From NCBI RefSeq assembly GCF_004762045.1, contig NZ_SJOM01000007.1, positions 1,517,672 to 1,581,671 of the forward strand: DNA of 64,000 nt, given 5' to 3'. The notes under the pieces are model-generated. The model did no database searches, was not told where the DNA came from, and saw only the letters and a program-made list of their open reading frames with translations. Position 1 is the first letter of the stretch. Every line of letters starts with the position of its first letter. The DNA comes from Mycobacterium sp. DL99 (lineage in GTDB: Bacteria > Actinomycetota > Actinomycetes > Mycobacteriales > Mycobacteriaceae). Both the position numbers and the translations under genes were made by a program. Below, piece after piece: positions 7,841 through 16,013 of this stretch.

Positions 7841-8677
7841 ATGGTGGACCCGTTCATCGGGAGTGAGGCGATTGCGGCCGGAGACCTGACCCGCCACGAA
7901 CTGCGAGTGCGGTTCACCGCCGTGCACCACGACATCTATGTCCCGCGGGGGACTCGGCCTACCGCGGTGCTGCGCGCGAAAGCGGCCTGGTTGCGATCAC
8001 GACGGCGGGGCGTGCTGGCCGGGTACTCCGCGTCGGCGCTGCACGGGGCCCGTTGGATCGATGCTGCGCTCCCCGCCAACATTCTCGACACCAATCGGAG
8101 GCCGACCCGGGGAGTCGTCGCGTGGGCCGACGTGATCGACGATGACGAAATCTGCCGAATCGGCGACATCAGATTGACCACCCCGGTTCGTACCGCGGTG
8201 GATCTCGCCTGTCGGCTGCCTGAAGATGCCGCTGTGGCAGCGATCGATGCGCTGGCTCGCGCCACTCGCCTGAAAGTCGCTGACATCGAACTGGCCGCGC
8301 AACGGCACAACAGACGCAAGGGCATCAAACAGGCACGCGCGAGCATTGCCCTGGTCGACCCGGGAGCTGAATCTCCGAAGGAAACGTGGTTGCGGCTGTT
8401 GGTTGTTCGCGCGGGATATCCGCCACCGCAGACACAGCATCCGATCTACAACGAGTACGGCACGTTGATCGGGGAGGTCGACAATGCGTGGCCAGAGTTG
8501 AAGATCGCGATGGAGTATGAAGGCCTGCACCACACCGATCCCGATGTCCTCCGCAAGGACATCGCCCGGATCGACGAAATGATCGAGATGGGCTGGATCG
8601 TCATTCGCGTCACCTGCCGCGACGGCGAGGCCAACGTTCTCTGCAGGTTGGCCAAGGCCTGGGCTTCACGTTCGTAA
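7841..8677 (+). CDS. DUF559 (Vsr-like) nuclease-domain protein with AbiEi-like N-terminus, palindrome-flanked
   Basis: 278 residues from the ATG at 7841; a GTG at 7820 would add seven codons. The N-terminal half (DLTRHELRVRFTAVHHDIYVPRG, then LAGYSASALHGARWID and TPVRTAVDLACRLP) resembles the winged-helix/AbiEi-like region found before many actinobacterial DUF559 domains. The C-terminal third has the nuclease-fold signature: IGEVDNAWPELKIAMEYEGLHH, with acidic residues in the EVD and EYEG positions, then RKDIARIDEMIEMGWIVIRVT. Catalytic-looking residues are intact. Relatives are annotated as endonuclease-domain proteins without known function. The stop codon TAA is inside the left arm of repeat copy B, so gene and repeat form one structural unit. 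Confidence 0.75.
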   Translation: MVDPFIGSEAIAAGDLTRHELRVRFTAVHHDIYVPRGTRPTAVLRAKAAWLRSRRRGVLAGYSASALHGARWIDAALPANILDTNRRPTRGVVAWADVIDDDEICRIGDIRLTTPVRTAVDLACRLPEDAAVAAIDALARATRLKVADIELAAQRHNRRKGIKQARASIALVDPGAESPKETWLRLLVVRAGYPPPQTQHPIYNEYGTLIGEVDNAWPELKIAMEYEGLHHTDPDVLRKDIARIDEMIEMGWIVIRVTCRDGEANVLCRLAKAWASRS

Positions 8678-8726
8678 CGTGGTGGCGGTGAAACGCGTTT
8701 TTCTTCGCCACCACGTTACGAACGCG
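8667..8726. repeat. Palindromic repeat, copy B (overlaps end of the DUF559 gene)
   Basis: Same element as at 7747-7806; 61 bases (8669-8729) are identical. The outer arm pair differs at 8668 (A instead of G), so the perfect stem is 19 bp. The left arm contains the last two codons and the TAA stop of the DUF559 gene, while the right arm ends nine bases before the stop of mmsB on the other strand. Here the hairpin could also serve as a two-way terminator between convergent genes. Confidence 0.9.
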
Positions 8727-8734
8727 AGGACGAG

Positions 8735-9607
8735 TCAGCTGCGTAGTGTTTCGATGACCGCGCTGAAATCCTTGCCGGCGTTGTCAACGGCGAACTTCGT
8801 GTAGATCTCGGCGGCGTGGGTGCCCAACGGGGCCGACGAACCGGTGGACTCCACGGCCGCCATCGCCAGGCCCAGGTCCTTGTTCATCAGCGCGGTGGCG
8901 AACCCCGGCTTGAAATCGTTGTTTGCCGGGGACGTCGGAACCGGTCCGGGCACCGGGCAATTCACCTGGACGGCCCAGCAGTTGCCGGTGGCACCGGTGA
9001 TCACGTCGAACAGGGCCTGCTTGTCCAGACCCAGCTTCTCGGCCAGGACGAATGCCTCACCGACGGCGATCTGTTGCACGGCCAGCACCATGTTGTTGCA
9101 CACCTTGGCGGCCTGACCTGCACCGGTGGCGCCGCAGTGAATGATCTTGCCCGCCATGGGTTCCAGTACGGCGCGGCCGCGCTCGACGGCATCGTCCTCA
9201 CCACCCACCATGAACGCCAACGTGCCCGCGACCGCGCCCTTGACCCCGCCGGACACCGGGGCGTCGAGCTGGGCGAAGCCGTGCTCGAGCGCAACCTTGT
9301 GCACTTCGCGGGCGTCATCGACCGAGATCGTCGAGCTGTCGATGAACAGTGCGCCCTCGGCGGCAGCGGGCAGCACCTCGGCGTAACAGCGCTTCACCAA
9401 CGCGCCGTTGGGCAGCATGGTGATCACCGCGTCAGCACCGGCAACGGCCTCCGCGCCGGTGGCGAACACGTTGACGCCGTTGTCCTTTGCCGCCTCCTGC
9501 GCGGCGGGAACTGGGTCGAAGCCGCGCACGGTGTGCCCGGCGGTCACCAGGTTGGCAGCCATCGGGCCGCCCATGTTGCCCAGCCCCAAGAACGCGATCG
9601 TGCTCAC
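8735..9607 (-). CDS. mmsB: 3-Hydroxyisobutyrate dehydrogenase
   Basis: 290 residues, the usual family length. Rossmann start IAFLGLGNMGGPMAANL for NAD binding, the substrate-binding DAPVSGGVKGAVAGTL segment, and the catalytic lysine Lys168 in GAGQAAKVCNN. It oxidises 3-hydroxyisobutyrate to methylmalonate semialdehyde in valine breakdown. It is the last of three genes on the minus strand (mmsA, acyl-CoA dehydrogenase, mmsB); only nine bases separate it from the dehydrogenase gene, so they are very likely one operon. The set lacks the hydratase and hydrolase of the full pathway inside this window. Confidence 0.93.
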   Translation of the reverse strand: MSTIAFLGLGNMGGPMAANLVTAGHTVRGFDPVPAAQEAAKDNGVNVFATGAEAVAGADAVITMLPNGALVKRCYAEVLPAAAEGALFIDSSTISVDDAREVHKVALEHGFAQLDAPVSGGVKGAVAGTLAFMVGGEDDAVERGRAVLEPMAGKIIHCGATGAGQAAKVCNNMVLAVQQIAVGEAFVLAEKLGLDKQALFDVITGATGNCWAVQVNCPVPGPVPTSPANNDFKPGFATALMNKDLGLAMAAVESTGSSAPLGTHAAEIYTKFAVDNAGKDFSAVIETLRS

Positions 9608-9616
9608 GTACGCCTC

Positions 9617-10777
9617 CTATGCAGAATTGCGGGCCCGGCTCGCCTCGGAGCGGCCGATCACCACGCGCATGATTTCGTTGGTTCCCTCAAGGATGCGGTG
9701 CACCCGCAGATCCCGGACGATTTTCTCCAGACCGTACTCGCGCAGATACCCGTAGCCGCCGTGCAACTGCAACGCCTGATCGGCCACCTCGTAGCACGTG
9801 TCGGTGACATACCTCTTGGCCATCGCGCACAACGTCACCTTGTCGGGATGGTTGGCATCCAGCGCGGAGGCCGCCCGCCACAACATGTTTCGTGATGTCT
9901 CCAGGCCGGTCGCCATGTCGGCCAGGGTGAATCGGATGGTCGGCTCGTCGAGCAGGGCGCCACCGAACGCCTGGCGGTCGGCCAGGTAGCCCAGTGCCTT
10001 GTCGTAGGCGGCCTGTGCTCCGCCGAGCGAGCAGGCGGCGATGTTGATCCGCCCGCCGTTCAGACCGTTCATCGCGATCCCGAAGCCGGTGCCCTCGGTG
10101 CTGCCCAGCAGTGCCTCGGCCGGAACCCGCACGCCCTCGAAGATCACCTGCGCAGTGGGCTGGGCATTCCAGCCCATCTTCTGCTCCTGTGCGCCGAAAC
10201 TCAGCCCCGCCGCGTCCTTTTCGACCACGAAAGCGGAAATGCCCTTCGGGCCGTCGGCGCCGGTGCGGGCCATCACCACGTACACATCGGAGCTGCCCGC
10301 CCCGGAGATGAACTGCTTGACCCCGTCGAGGACGTAATCGCTGCCGTCGCGGACCGCCCTGGTCCGCAGCGCCGCCGCATCCGAGCCGGCACCCGGTTCG
10401 GTGAGGCAGTAGCTGGCGATGGCCTCCATCGACGCCAACCTGGGCACCCAGGTCTTGCGCTGCTCCTCGGTGCCGAAGCTGTCCACCATCCACGCGCACA
10501 TGTTGTGGATGGACAGGAACGCCGCCAAGGTGGGGTCGGCGGCGGCGAGTGCGGTGAAGATGCGCACCGCATCCAGTCGCCGCAGCCCGCTACCGCCCGC
10601 GTCCTCACCGCAGTAGATGGCGCCCATGCCGAGTTCGGCCGCCTCGCGCAACACGTCGGTGGGAAAGTGATGGGTCTCATCCCATTCCAACGCGTATGGC
10701 GCGATGCGCTTTTCGGCGAACGCGGTCGCTGTCTCGGCGATCACGCGTTCGTCGTCATCCAGGTCGTCCAGATTCAC
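9617..10777 (-). CDS. Acyl-CoA dehydrogenase (probable isobutyryl-CoA dehydrogenase)
   Basis: 386 residues with the complete acyl-CoA dehydrogenase layout: N-terminal helical domain, SYCLTEPGAGSDAAAL (FAD/substrate motif), a beta domain, and a C-terminal helical domain with QLHGGYGYLREYGLEK and ILEGTNEIMR, where Glu364 is the expected catalytic base. FAD-dependent alpha,beta-desaturation of an acyl-CoA. Placement between mmsB and mmsA, with seven- to nine-base gaps, points to isobutyryl-CoA as substrate in valine catabolism, though 2-methylbutyryl-CoA or a similar short branched substrate is possible. Confidence 0.88.
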   Translation of the reverse strand: MNLDDLDDDERVIAETATAFAEKRIAPYALEWDETHHFPTDVLREAAELGMGAIYCGEDAGGSGLRRLDAVRIFTALAAADPTLAAFLSIHNMCAWMVDSFGTEEQRKTWVPRLASMEAIASYCLTEPGAGSDAAALRTRAVRDGSDYVLDGVKQFISGAGSSDVYVVMARTGADGPKGISAFVVEKDAAGLSFGAQEQKMGWNAQPTAQVIFEGVRVPAEALLGSTEGTGFGIAMNGLNGGRINIAACSLGGAQAAYDKALGYLADRQAFGGALLDEPTIRFTLADMATGLETSRNMLWRAASALDANHPDKVTLCAMAKRYVTDTCYEVADQALQLHGGYGYLREYGLEKIVRDLRVHRILEGTNEIMRVVIGRSEASRARNSA

Positions 10778-10784
10778 AGGTGCA

Positions 10785-12305
10785 CTACTTCATGGTCGGG
10801 ATGACGAACTCAGCGCCATCCTTGATGCCCGACGGCCACCGCTCCGTGACGGTCTTGGTCTTGGTGTAGAACAGGATCGAATGCGGCCCGTGCTGGTTGA
10901 GGTCGCCGAATCCGGACCGCTTCCAGCCGCCGAACGTGTGGTAGGCCACCGGAACCGGGATCGGCACGTTGACGCCGACCATGCCGACCTGTACCCGGGA
11001 TACGAAGTCGCGCGCGGCATCCCCGTCGCGGGTGAAGATGGCGACGCCGTTGCCGTATTCGTGCTCGGACGGGAGCTTCAACGCTTCCTCGTAGTCGTGG
11101 GCCCGGACGATGCACAGCACCGGACCGAAGATCTCGTCGGTGTAGATCGACATGTCGGTGGTGACGTTGTCGAACAGGGTGGGGCCGATGAAGTAGCCGC
11201 GCTCGAGGCTGGCGTCGCCGAAGGTCAGCTCATTGCTCGCCCGTTCGCGGCCGTCGACCACGAGTTCGGCGCCGGCCTCGACGCCCTGGCCGATGTAGTC
11301 GCGCACCCGCTCGAGGGCCGCGCCGGTGACCAGTGGCCCGTAATCGGCCTTGGGGTCGAGGCTGTGGCCGACCCGCAGCTGGTTGATGCGCTCAACGAGC
11401 CTGGCGCGCAACCGGTTCGCAGTGTCCTCGCCGACCGGCACCGCGACACTGATGGCCATGCAGCGCTCGCCGGCGCTGCCGTAGCCGGCACCGATCAATG
11501 CGTCGACGGCCTGGTCCAGATCGGCGTCGGGCATCACGATCATGTGGTTCTTGGCGCCGCCGAAACATTGTGCCCGCTTGCCGTGCGCGGCCGCGCCCGA
11601 GTAGATGTACTGCGCGATGTCGGAGCTGCCGACGAAGCCGACGGCCTTGATGTCGGGGTGCTCGAGGATCGCGTCGACGGCTTCCTTGTCGCCCTGCACC
11701 ACCTGGAACACGCCGGCCGGCAGACCGGCCTCGATGAACAGCTCGGCCAGCCGAAGCGGAACCGAGGGATCACGCTCGGAAGGCTTGAGCACGAACGCAT
11801 TTCCGCACGCGAGCGCGGGGCCGGCCTTCCACAGCGGGATCATCGCCGGGAAGTTGAACGGGGTGATGCCCGCGACCACGCCCAGCGGCTGGCGGATCGA
11901 GTACACGTCGATGCCGGTGCCTGCGCCCTCGGTGAACTCACCCTTGAGCAGGTGGGGGATGCCGACCGAGAACTCGATGACCTCGAGGCCGCGCTGGATG
12001 TCGCCCAGCGAGTCGGCGACGGTCTTGCCGTGCTCCAGGGAGAGCAGCTCGGCGAGCTCATCGGAATTCTGGTTCACCAGTTCGATGAACTTCATCAGCA
12101 CCCGGGCGCGGCGCTGCGGGTTGTAGGCGGCCCATTCCTTCTGGGCCTCGACGGCGCCGGCCACCGCGGCGTCGACGTCGGCGGCCGACGCCAGGACCAC
12201 CTGCGCCTGCACTTCACCGGTGCTCGGGTTGAGCACATCGGCGGTGCGGGTCGACCCGGCGGAGGTGCGCTGGCCGTTGATGAAGTGGGGGATCTGAGTG
12301 GTCAT
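10785..12305 (-). CDS. mmsA: Methylmalonate-semialdehyde dehydrogenase (CoA-acylating)
   Basis: 506 residues from the ATG at 12305; an in-frame upstream start would add 15 unlikely residues. Aldehyde dehydrogenase fold with ITPFNFPAMIPLWK, FVGSSDIAQYIY and the catalytic cysteine Cys282 in GSAGERCMAIS. The glycine-rich segment before it reads CFGGAKNH, where many other aldehyde dehydrogenases have a Glu (ELGGK), a known mark of the CoA-dependent MMSDH group. Converts methylmalonate semialdehyde to propionyl-CoA in valine (and thymine) degradation. First gene of the minus-strand operon; divergent from the monooxygenase gene across a 161-base intergenic stretch. Confidence 0.93.
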   Translation of the reverse strand: MTTQIPHFINGQRTSAGSTRTADVLNPSTGEVQAQVVLASAADVDAAVAGAVEAQKEWAAYNPQRRARVLMKFIELVNQNSDELAELLSLEHGKTVADSLGDIQRGLEVIEFSVGIPHLLKGEFTEGAGTGIDVYSIRQPLGVVAGITPFNFPAMIPLWKAGPALACGNAFVLKPSERDPSVPLRLAELFIEAGLPAGVFQVVQGDKEAVDAILEHPDIKAVGFVGSSDIAQYIYSGAAAHGKRAQCFGGAKNHMIVMPDADLDQAVDALIGAGYGSAGERCMAISVAVPVGEDTANRLRARLVERINQLRVGHSLDPKADYGPLVTGAALERVRDYIGQGVEAGAELVVDGRERASNELTFGDASLERGYFIGPTLFDNVTTDMSIYTDEIFGPVLCIVRAHDYEEALKLPSEHEYGNGVAIFTRDGDAARDFVSRVQVGMVGVNVPIPVPVAYHTFGGWKRSGFGDLNQHGPHSILFYTKTKTVTERWPSGIKDGAEFVIPTMK

Positions 12306-12437
12306 GGCGTTCCGTCCCAAGAGAGATGCGCAGTTATGAGGCTCGGGCATGCCCGAGATACTTGCATATCCTAGTAATTGGTCGGAGTGTTTGGCAAGGG
12401 TTCGGGATCTACGCTTCTGGCGGTGAGACCTTTTCTT

Positions 12438-12449
12438 TACGGATCCGTA
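12438..12449. promoter_or_regulatory. 12-bp perfect palindrome, candidate TetR operator, with nearby -10-like TAATAT
   Basis: TACGGATCCGTA is a perfect 12-base palindrome lying 18 bases before the chosen ATG of the FAD monooxygenase. A TAATAT box (12454-12459) follows and would place transcription at or next to the ATG, suggesting a leaderless or nearly leaderless mRNA. The TetR-type gene overlapping the monooxygenase 3' end is the natural candidate to bind here. Position-based inference. Confidence 0.4.
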
Positions 12450-12466
12450 TCGTTAATATATTCGGC

Positions 12467-13972
12467 ATGATCGCTACCGCTCCGGAAGTCGTCGTTGTGG
12501 GCGCCGGGCCGACGGGACTCACCCTCGCGTGTTCACTGCGGCTGCAAGGTCTTTCGGTTCGCGTCATCGACCGTGCGCAGGGACCGGCCACCACGTCGCG
12601 GGCCAACTTCCTGCACGCCCGCGGCTCGGAAGTGCTGGGCCGGATCGGCGCCTTGGGGTCCCTGCCCGACGAGTCGTTGCGAGCCATGCGCATCACAAAC
12701 TATCTCGGCGATCGCCCCGTGATGACCCTGGAGTTCGGCGATCCCGGCATGCGGACGGCGGCCCCGCCCATGGTGGTGTCGCAAGCCAAGGTCGAAGGGG
12801 CGTTGCGGGCCCGTCTGGCTGAGCTGGGGGTTGAACCGGAATGGGGCCGAGCGCTGGTCGGCGTGCGGCAGGAGGGTGGCACCGTCGTGGCCGAGCTCGG
12901 TGACGGTGAGCGCATCGGTGCCAAGTGGCTCGTCGGATGTGACGGCACCTCCAGTGTGGTCAGGCAGCAGGTCGGCATCGCATTTCCCGGCGTCAAACTC
13001 TCTGAACGCTTCCTGCTGGCAGATGTCCACCTGGACTGGGCGCTCGACCGTGGTGGTACGACCGGTTGGATCCACCCTGACGGAGTGATCGGGGCGATGC
13101 CCATGCCCGATTCGACTGGGCGTGACGACTTGTGGCGACTGTTCGTCTACGACCCGACGCTCGCGCAAAAGCCAAGTGAGAGCGAGATTCTGGACAGAAT
13201 CAAAGAGGTTGTGCCGCACCGGACCGGACGTGCGGTAGCCGTAGGCGACGCCGAGTGGCTTTCGGTGTTCACGGTGCACCGCCGGCTCGCAGACACGTAC
13301 CGGCACGGGCATGTCCTCATCGCTGGTGACGCCGCGCACGTCCACGCGCCATTCGGCGGACAGGGCATGCTGACCGGCCTCGGGGATGCGGAGAACCTGG
13401 CATTCAAGCTCGCTCTGGTGATCCGAAACCTGGCCTCCGACAAACTGATCGATACCTATGAGGCCGAGCGCAGGCCCCTGGCAACCGAAGTGCTGCGCGG
13501 CACCAGCGCGGTGACCCGGGTCAACGTGGCGAGCAATCCGGTCGGCCGATTTCTGCGTGACCACGTGGCTACCCGGCTGTTCGGCCTGCCATTCATCCAG
13601 CGGTGGACAACGTACACCGCCTCGCAGCTGTGGGTGAGTTATCGCAAGGGGCCGCTCGGCGGTCGCGGCCGCAAGCCGCGGCCCGGGGATCGGATTGCCG
13701 ACCGTGACTGCACGCGCCCAGACGGCACCTCCACTCGACTGCATCGTGAGCTCGGCAGGCACTGGGCGTTGCTGCTGCCCGGCGGCGTGGGCGATGAACT
13801 TGAGCCGGTGCGGCGCCGGCTTGGCGAGTTCGTCGCAACTCTGCGCCACGACGGCGCGGACATCATGCTGATCCGGCCCGACGCGCACCTCGCGTGGCGG
13901 GGCAAGTTGAACAAGGTTGATGAGCTCTGTCGTTGGCTGACAGCCGCTTTGGGCTCGGGGACGGTGCGGTGA
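12467..13972 (+). CDS. FAD-dependent aromatic-type monooxygenase (PHBH/PheA fold)
   Basis: 501 residues from the ATG at 12467. The frame is open upstream to 12326, but that part is not family-like and contains the promoter. GXGXXG motif VVVVGAGPTGLTLACSL, the DG motif VGCDGTSSVVRQQVG, and the second FAD motif LIAGDAAHVHAPFGGQGMLTG with the GD pair. The C-terminal region ends in a thioredoxin-like domain remnant (LMLIRPDAHLAWRG). These flavoproteins hydroxylate phenolic or polyketide-like rings with NAD(P)H and O2. The downstream TetR gene overlaps by four bases (GTGA), so the regulator is co-transcribed and probably responds to the substrate. Substrate unknown. Confidence 0.85.
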   Translation: MIATAPEVVVVGAGPTGLTLACSLRLQGLSVRVIDRAQGPATTSRANFLHARGSEVLGRIGALGSLPDESLRAMRITNYLGDRPVMTLEFGDPGMRTAAPPMVVSQAKVEGALRARLAELGVEPEWGRALVGVRQEGGTVVAELGDGERIGAKWLVGCDGTSSVVRQQVGIAFPGVKLSERFLLADVHLDWALDRGGTTGWIHPDGVIGAMPMPDSTGRDDLWRLFVYDPTLAQKPSESEILDRIKEVVPHRTGRAVAVGDAEWLSVFTVHRRLADTYRHGHVLIAGDAAHVHAPFGGQGMLTGLGDAENLAFKLALVIRNLASDKLIDTYEAERRPLATEVLRGTSAVTRVNVASNPVGRFLRDHVATRLFGLPFIQRWTTYTASQLWVSYRKGPLGGRGRKPRPGDRIADRDCTRPDGTSTRLHRELGRHWALLLPGGVGDELEPVRRRLGEFVATLRHDGADIMLIRPDAHLAWRGKLNKVDELCRWLTAALGSGTVR

Positions 13973-14568
13973 CCACGTCCGGTCGCGGGCGGCCGCGAGA
14001 TGCGGCGGCCGAACGCGCAATTCTGCAGGCGGCGTTGGACGCATTCATCGAGCGCGGTGTCGAGGGCTCCAGCATCGAGCAGATCGCCAAGCGCGCCGGT
14101 GTCGGCAAACCGACCATCTATCGGAGGTGGTCCACCAAGGACGAGTTGATCGCCGCTGCGATGGAGACGTTGATCGCCGAGGAGGTGGGCTGGGCCTCGC
14201 CGGACGAAATCGACATCGAGTCCCCATATGAGCTGGTGGAGACGGCAATCGAAAGCGCCGCCGTTACGACCACCACGCCGTACTACCGTGCGCTGGTGGC
14301 AAGGGTCTACGGATCAGCGGTCAGTCATCCAGGGCTCATGGCGGTGTACTGGAATCGCTACATCGTGCCGCGCCGCGTGCTTGCCACACGTCTGCTGGAA
14401 CGGGCTCGCGAGTGCGGGACTGTAGCTGCCGACACCGATTTCGACGTGGCCATCGACATGATGGTGGGTGCGATCACCTACCGAGTCCTACAACCCGACC
14501 CTCCCGACACCGACGAGATGCGCCGCTATCTGCGGGCCGTGTACCGCCAGGTCGGGTTGCTGCCCTAA
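13969..14568 (+). CDS. TetR-family transcriptional regulator of the monooxygenase
   Basis: 199 residues from the GTG that overlaps the monooxygenase stop (GTGA). N-terminal helix-turn-helix: ERAILQAALDAFIERGVEGSS, then IEQIAKRAGVGKPTIYRRWSTKDEL, a textbook TetR DNA-binding domain. The C-terminal helical domain with YYRALVARVYGSAVSHPGL resembles the TetR_C group with a four-helix ligand pocket. Expected to repress the monooxygenase operon, probably through the palindrome at 12438-12449. It converges with the GbsR/MarR gene, the two stops overlapping by four bases. Confidence 0.9.
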   Translation: MTTSGRGRPRDAAAERAILQAALDAFIERGVEGSSIEQIAKRAGVGKPTIYRRWSTKDELIAAAMETLIAEEVGWASPDEIDIESPYELVETAIESAAVTTTTPYYRALVARVYGSAVSHPGLMAVYWNRYIVPRRVLATRLLERARECGTVAADTDFDVAIDMMVGAITYRVLQPDPPDTDEMRRYLRAVYRQVGLLP

Positions 14569-15023
14569 CCCTTCTGTTGCTGCCAGCGATCCAGCAGGGT
14601 GGGAATCTCGGCCATCAGAAACGCGTAGAAGTCGCGCATCTGAGTCAGTCGGTGGTGAGCCGGGCCATTGCGGTCGGTGGCCGTGATCCCCGCGTCGGCG
14701 GCGGCTTGCATGGCCGCGATCGTCTCGTTCTGGCTGGTGAACAAGACCGCCCACGCGTCGTTACGCAACCGGAAGTGATCGCGCCGGCTGGCAGGAACGG
14801 GAACCCGCTCGGCCAGGCCGACCGACGTCAGCATCTTGAGCGAACCCGAAATCGACCCGGCGCTGGCCTGCAGGGTGTCGGCCAACTCGGCCATCGTGAC
14901 ACTGGGTTGCTCGGTGAACAGCAGAGTGGCAAGCACGCGTGCGGGCATCCGTTGCATGCCGTGACTGCTGAGCACCAGGGCGAGTCGCTCGGCTTCGTGC
15001 TGCATATCTGCCGCTTTCGCCAC
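14565..15023 (-). CDS. GbsR/MarR-type transcriptional regulator
   Basis: 152 residues from the GTG at 15023, chosen because GAGGAGG stands seven bases before it; the frame extends further upstream only as non-coding-like sequence across the neighbouring gene. The winged-helix part is clear: RMPARVLATLLFTEQPSVTMAELADTLQASAGSISGSLKMLTSVGLAERV, the arrangement of GbsR/MarR proteins. C-terminal helices would form the dimer. It is divergent from a three-gene ABC exporter with a 117-base shared promoter region, so it very likely controls that operon. Confidence 0.88.
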   Translation of the reverse strand: MAKAADMQHEAERLALVLSSHGMQRMPARVLATLLFTEQPSVTMAELADTLQASAGSISGSLKMLTSVGLAERVPVPASRRDHFRLRNDAWAVLFTSQNETIAAMQAAADAGITATDRNGPAHHRLTQMRDFYAFLMAEIPTLLDRWQQQKG

Positions 15024-15049
15024 TGCGAATCCTCCTCGCCAGGAATATC

Positions 15050-15067
15050 CTTCAATTATTTCTGAAA
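15050..15067. promoter_or_regulatory. Imperfect inverted repeat in the GbsR/ABC divergent promoter
   Basis: CTTCA and TGAAA half sites separated by an AT-rich centre (AATTATTTC) lie 27 bases before the regulator start and upstream of the exporter operon. The size and AT-rich spacing fit a MarR-type operator. No direct proof beyond position and symmetry. Confidence 0.35.
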
Positions 15068-15140
15068 GTTTAGTACAGTCGTGGCCGGTGCTCCGGGAAG
15101 TCTGGTCGGAAACAGTATTCGCCTGCGCGGAAGGGCACTG

Positions 15141-16013
15141 ATGCAAACTGCGACCGACGTCATCGATGTTCGGGATCTGACATTCACCTACCCTCGGTCG
15201 ACCGAGCCGGCGGTGCGAGGAATGGACTTCGCCGTCGGAAACGGGGAGATCTTCGGGTTCCTCGGGCCCAGTGGCGCTGGGAAATCCACCACCCAGAAGC
15301 TGCTCATCGGTCTGCTGCGCGGGCATGGCGGTCAAGCCACGGTGTGGGGCCGGGACCCGGTGGCCTGGGGGCCGGACTACTACCAGCGTGTCGGCGTGTC
15401 CTTTGAGCTGCCCAACCACTATCACAAGCTGACCGGGCTGGAGAACCTCAAATTCTTCGGTTCCCTCTATGACGGTCCCACCGCCGACCCGATGGAGCTA
15501 CTGGAGGCGGTTGGACTGGGTGACACCGCCAACACCCGAGTTGCCAATTACTCGAAGGGAATGCAGATGCGGCTGACGTTCGCCCGGTCGCTCATCAACA
15601 ACCCTGAGCTGCTGTTCCTTGATGAGCCCACCTCGGGGCTCGATCCCGTCACCGCCCGCAAGGTCAAGGACATCATCCTGGACCTGAAGGCGCGTGGCCG
15701 CACGATCTTCCTCACCACACACGACATGTCCACAGCCGATGAACTGTGCGACCGGGTGGCCGTCGTCGTCGACGGCGCGATCGTCGCGCTGGATACCCCG
15801 GCCGAACTCAAAATCGCCCGTAGTCAACGCCGTGTCCGGTTGCAGTACCGTACCTCCGGCGGTCTCGCCACCGCCGAGTACGGGATGGACGGCCTGGCCG
15901 ACGATCCGGAATTCCATGCCATTCTGCGCAATCATCATGTCGAGACGATCCATAGTTGCGAAGCCAGTCTCAACGACGTCTTCGTCGAGGTCACCGGGCG
16001 GCGGCTGTCATGA
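15141..16013 (+). CDS. ABC exporter, ATP-binding subunit
   Basis: 290 residues; ATG chosen for GGAAGG nine bases upstream. Walker A GPSGAGKST (residues 42-50), Q-loop region, signature YSKGMQMRLTFARSL (about 137-151), Walker B LLFLDEPTSGLDPV and the switch His in LTTHDM. A short C-terminal domain follows, as in DrrA/fluoroquinolone-type exporter ATPases. It energises the two permeases encoded next (four-base overlap with each downstream gene). The three-gene order and sizes resemble the M. tuberculosis Rv2688c-Rv2686c drug exporter, so multidrug or lipid export is a reasonable guess. Confidence 0.9.
   Translation: MQTATDVIDVRDLTFTYPRSTEPAVRGMDFAVGNGEIFGFLGPSGAGKSTTQKLLIGLLRGHGGQATVWGRDPVAWGPDYYQRVGVSFELPNHYHKLTGLENLKFFGSLYDGPTADPMELLEAVGLGDTANTRVANYSKGMQMRLTFARSLINNPELLFLDEPTSGLDPVTARKVKDIILDLKARGRTIFLTTHDMSTADELCDRVAVVVDGAIVALDTPAELKIARSQRRVRLQYRTSGGLATAEYGMDGLADDPEFHAILRNHHVETIHSCEASLNDVFVEVTGRRLS

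Noticed and set aside
10704..12374. Long plus-strand frame opposite acyl-CoA dehydrogenase and mmsA
   Set aside because: Antisense to well-conserved enzymes, no motif, no plausible ribosome binding site.
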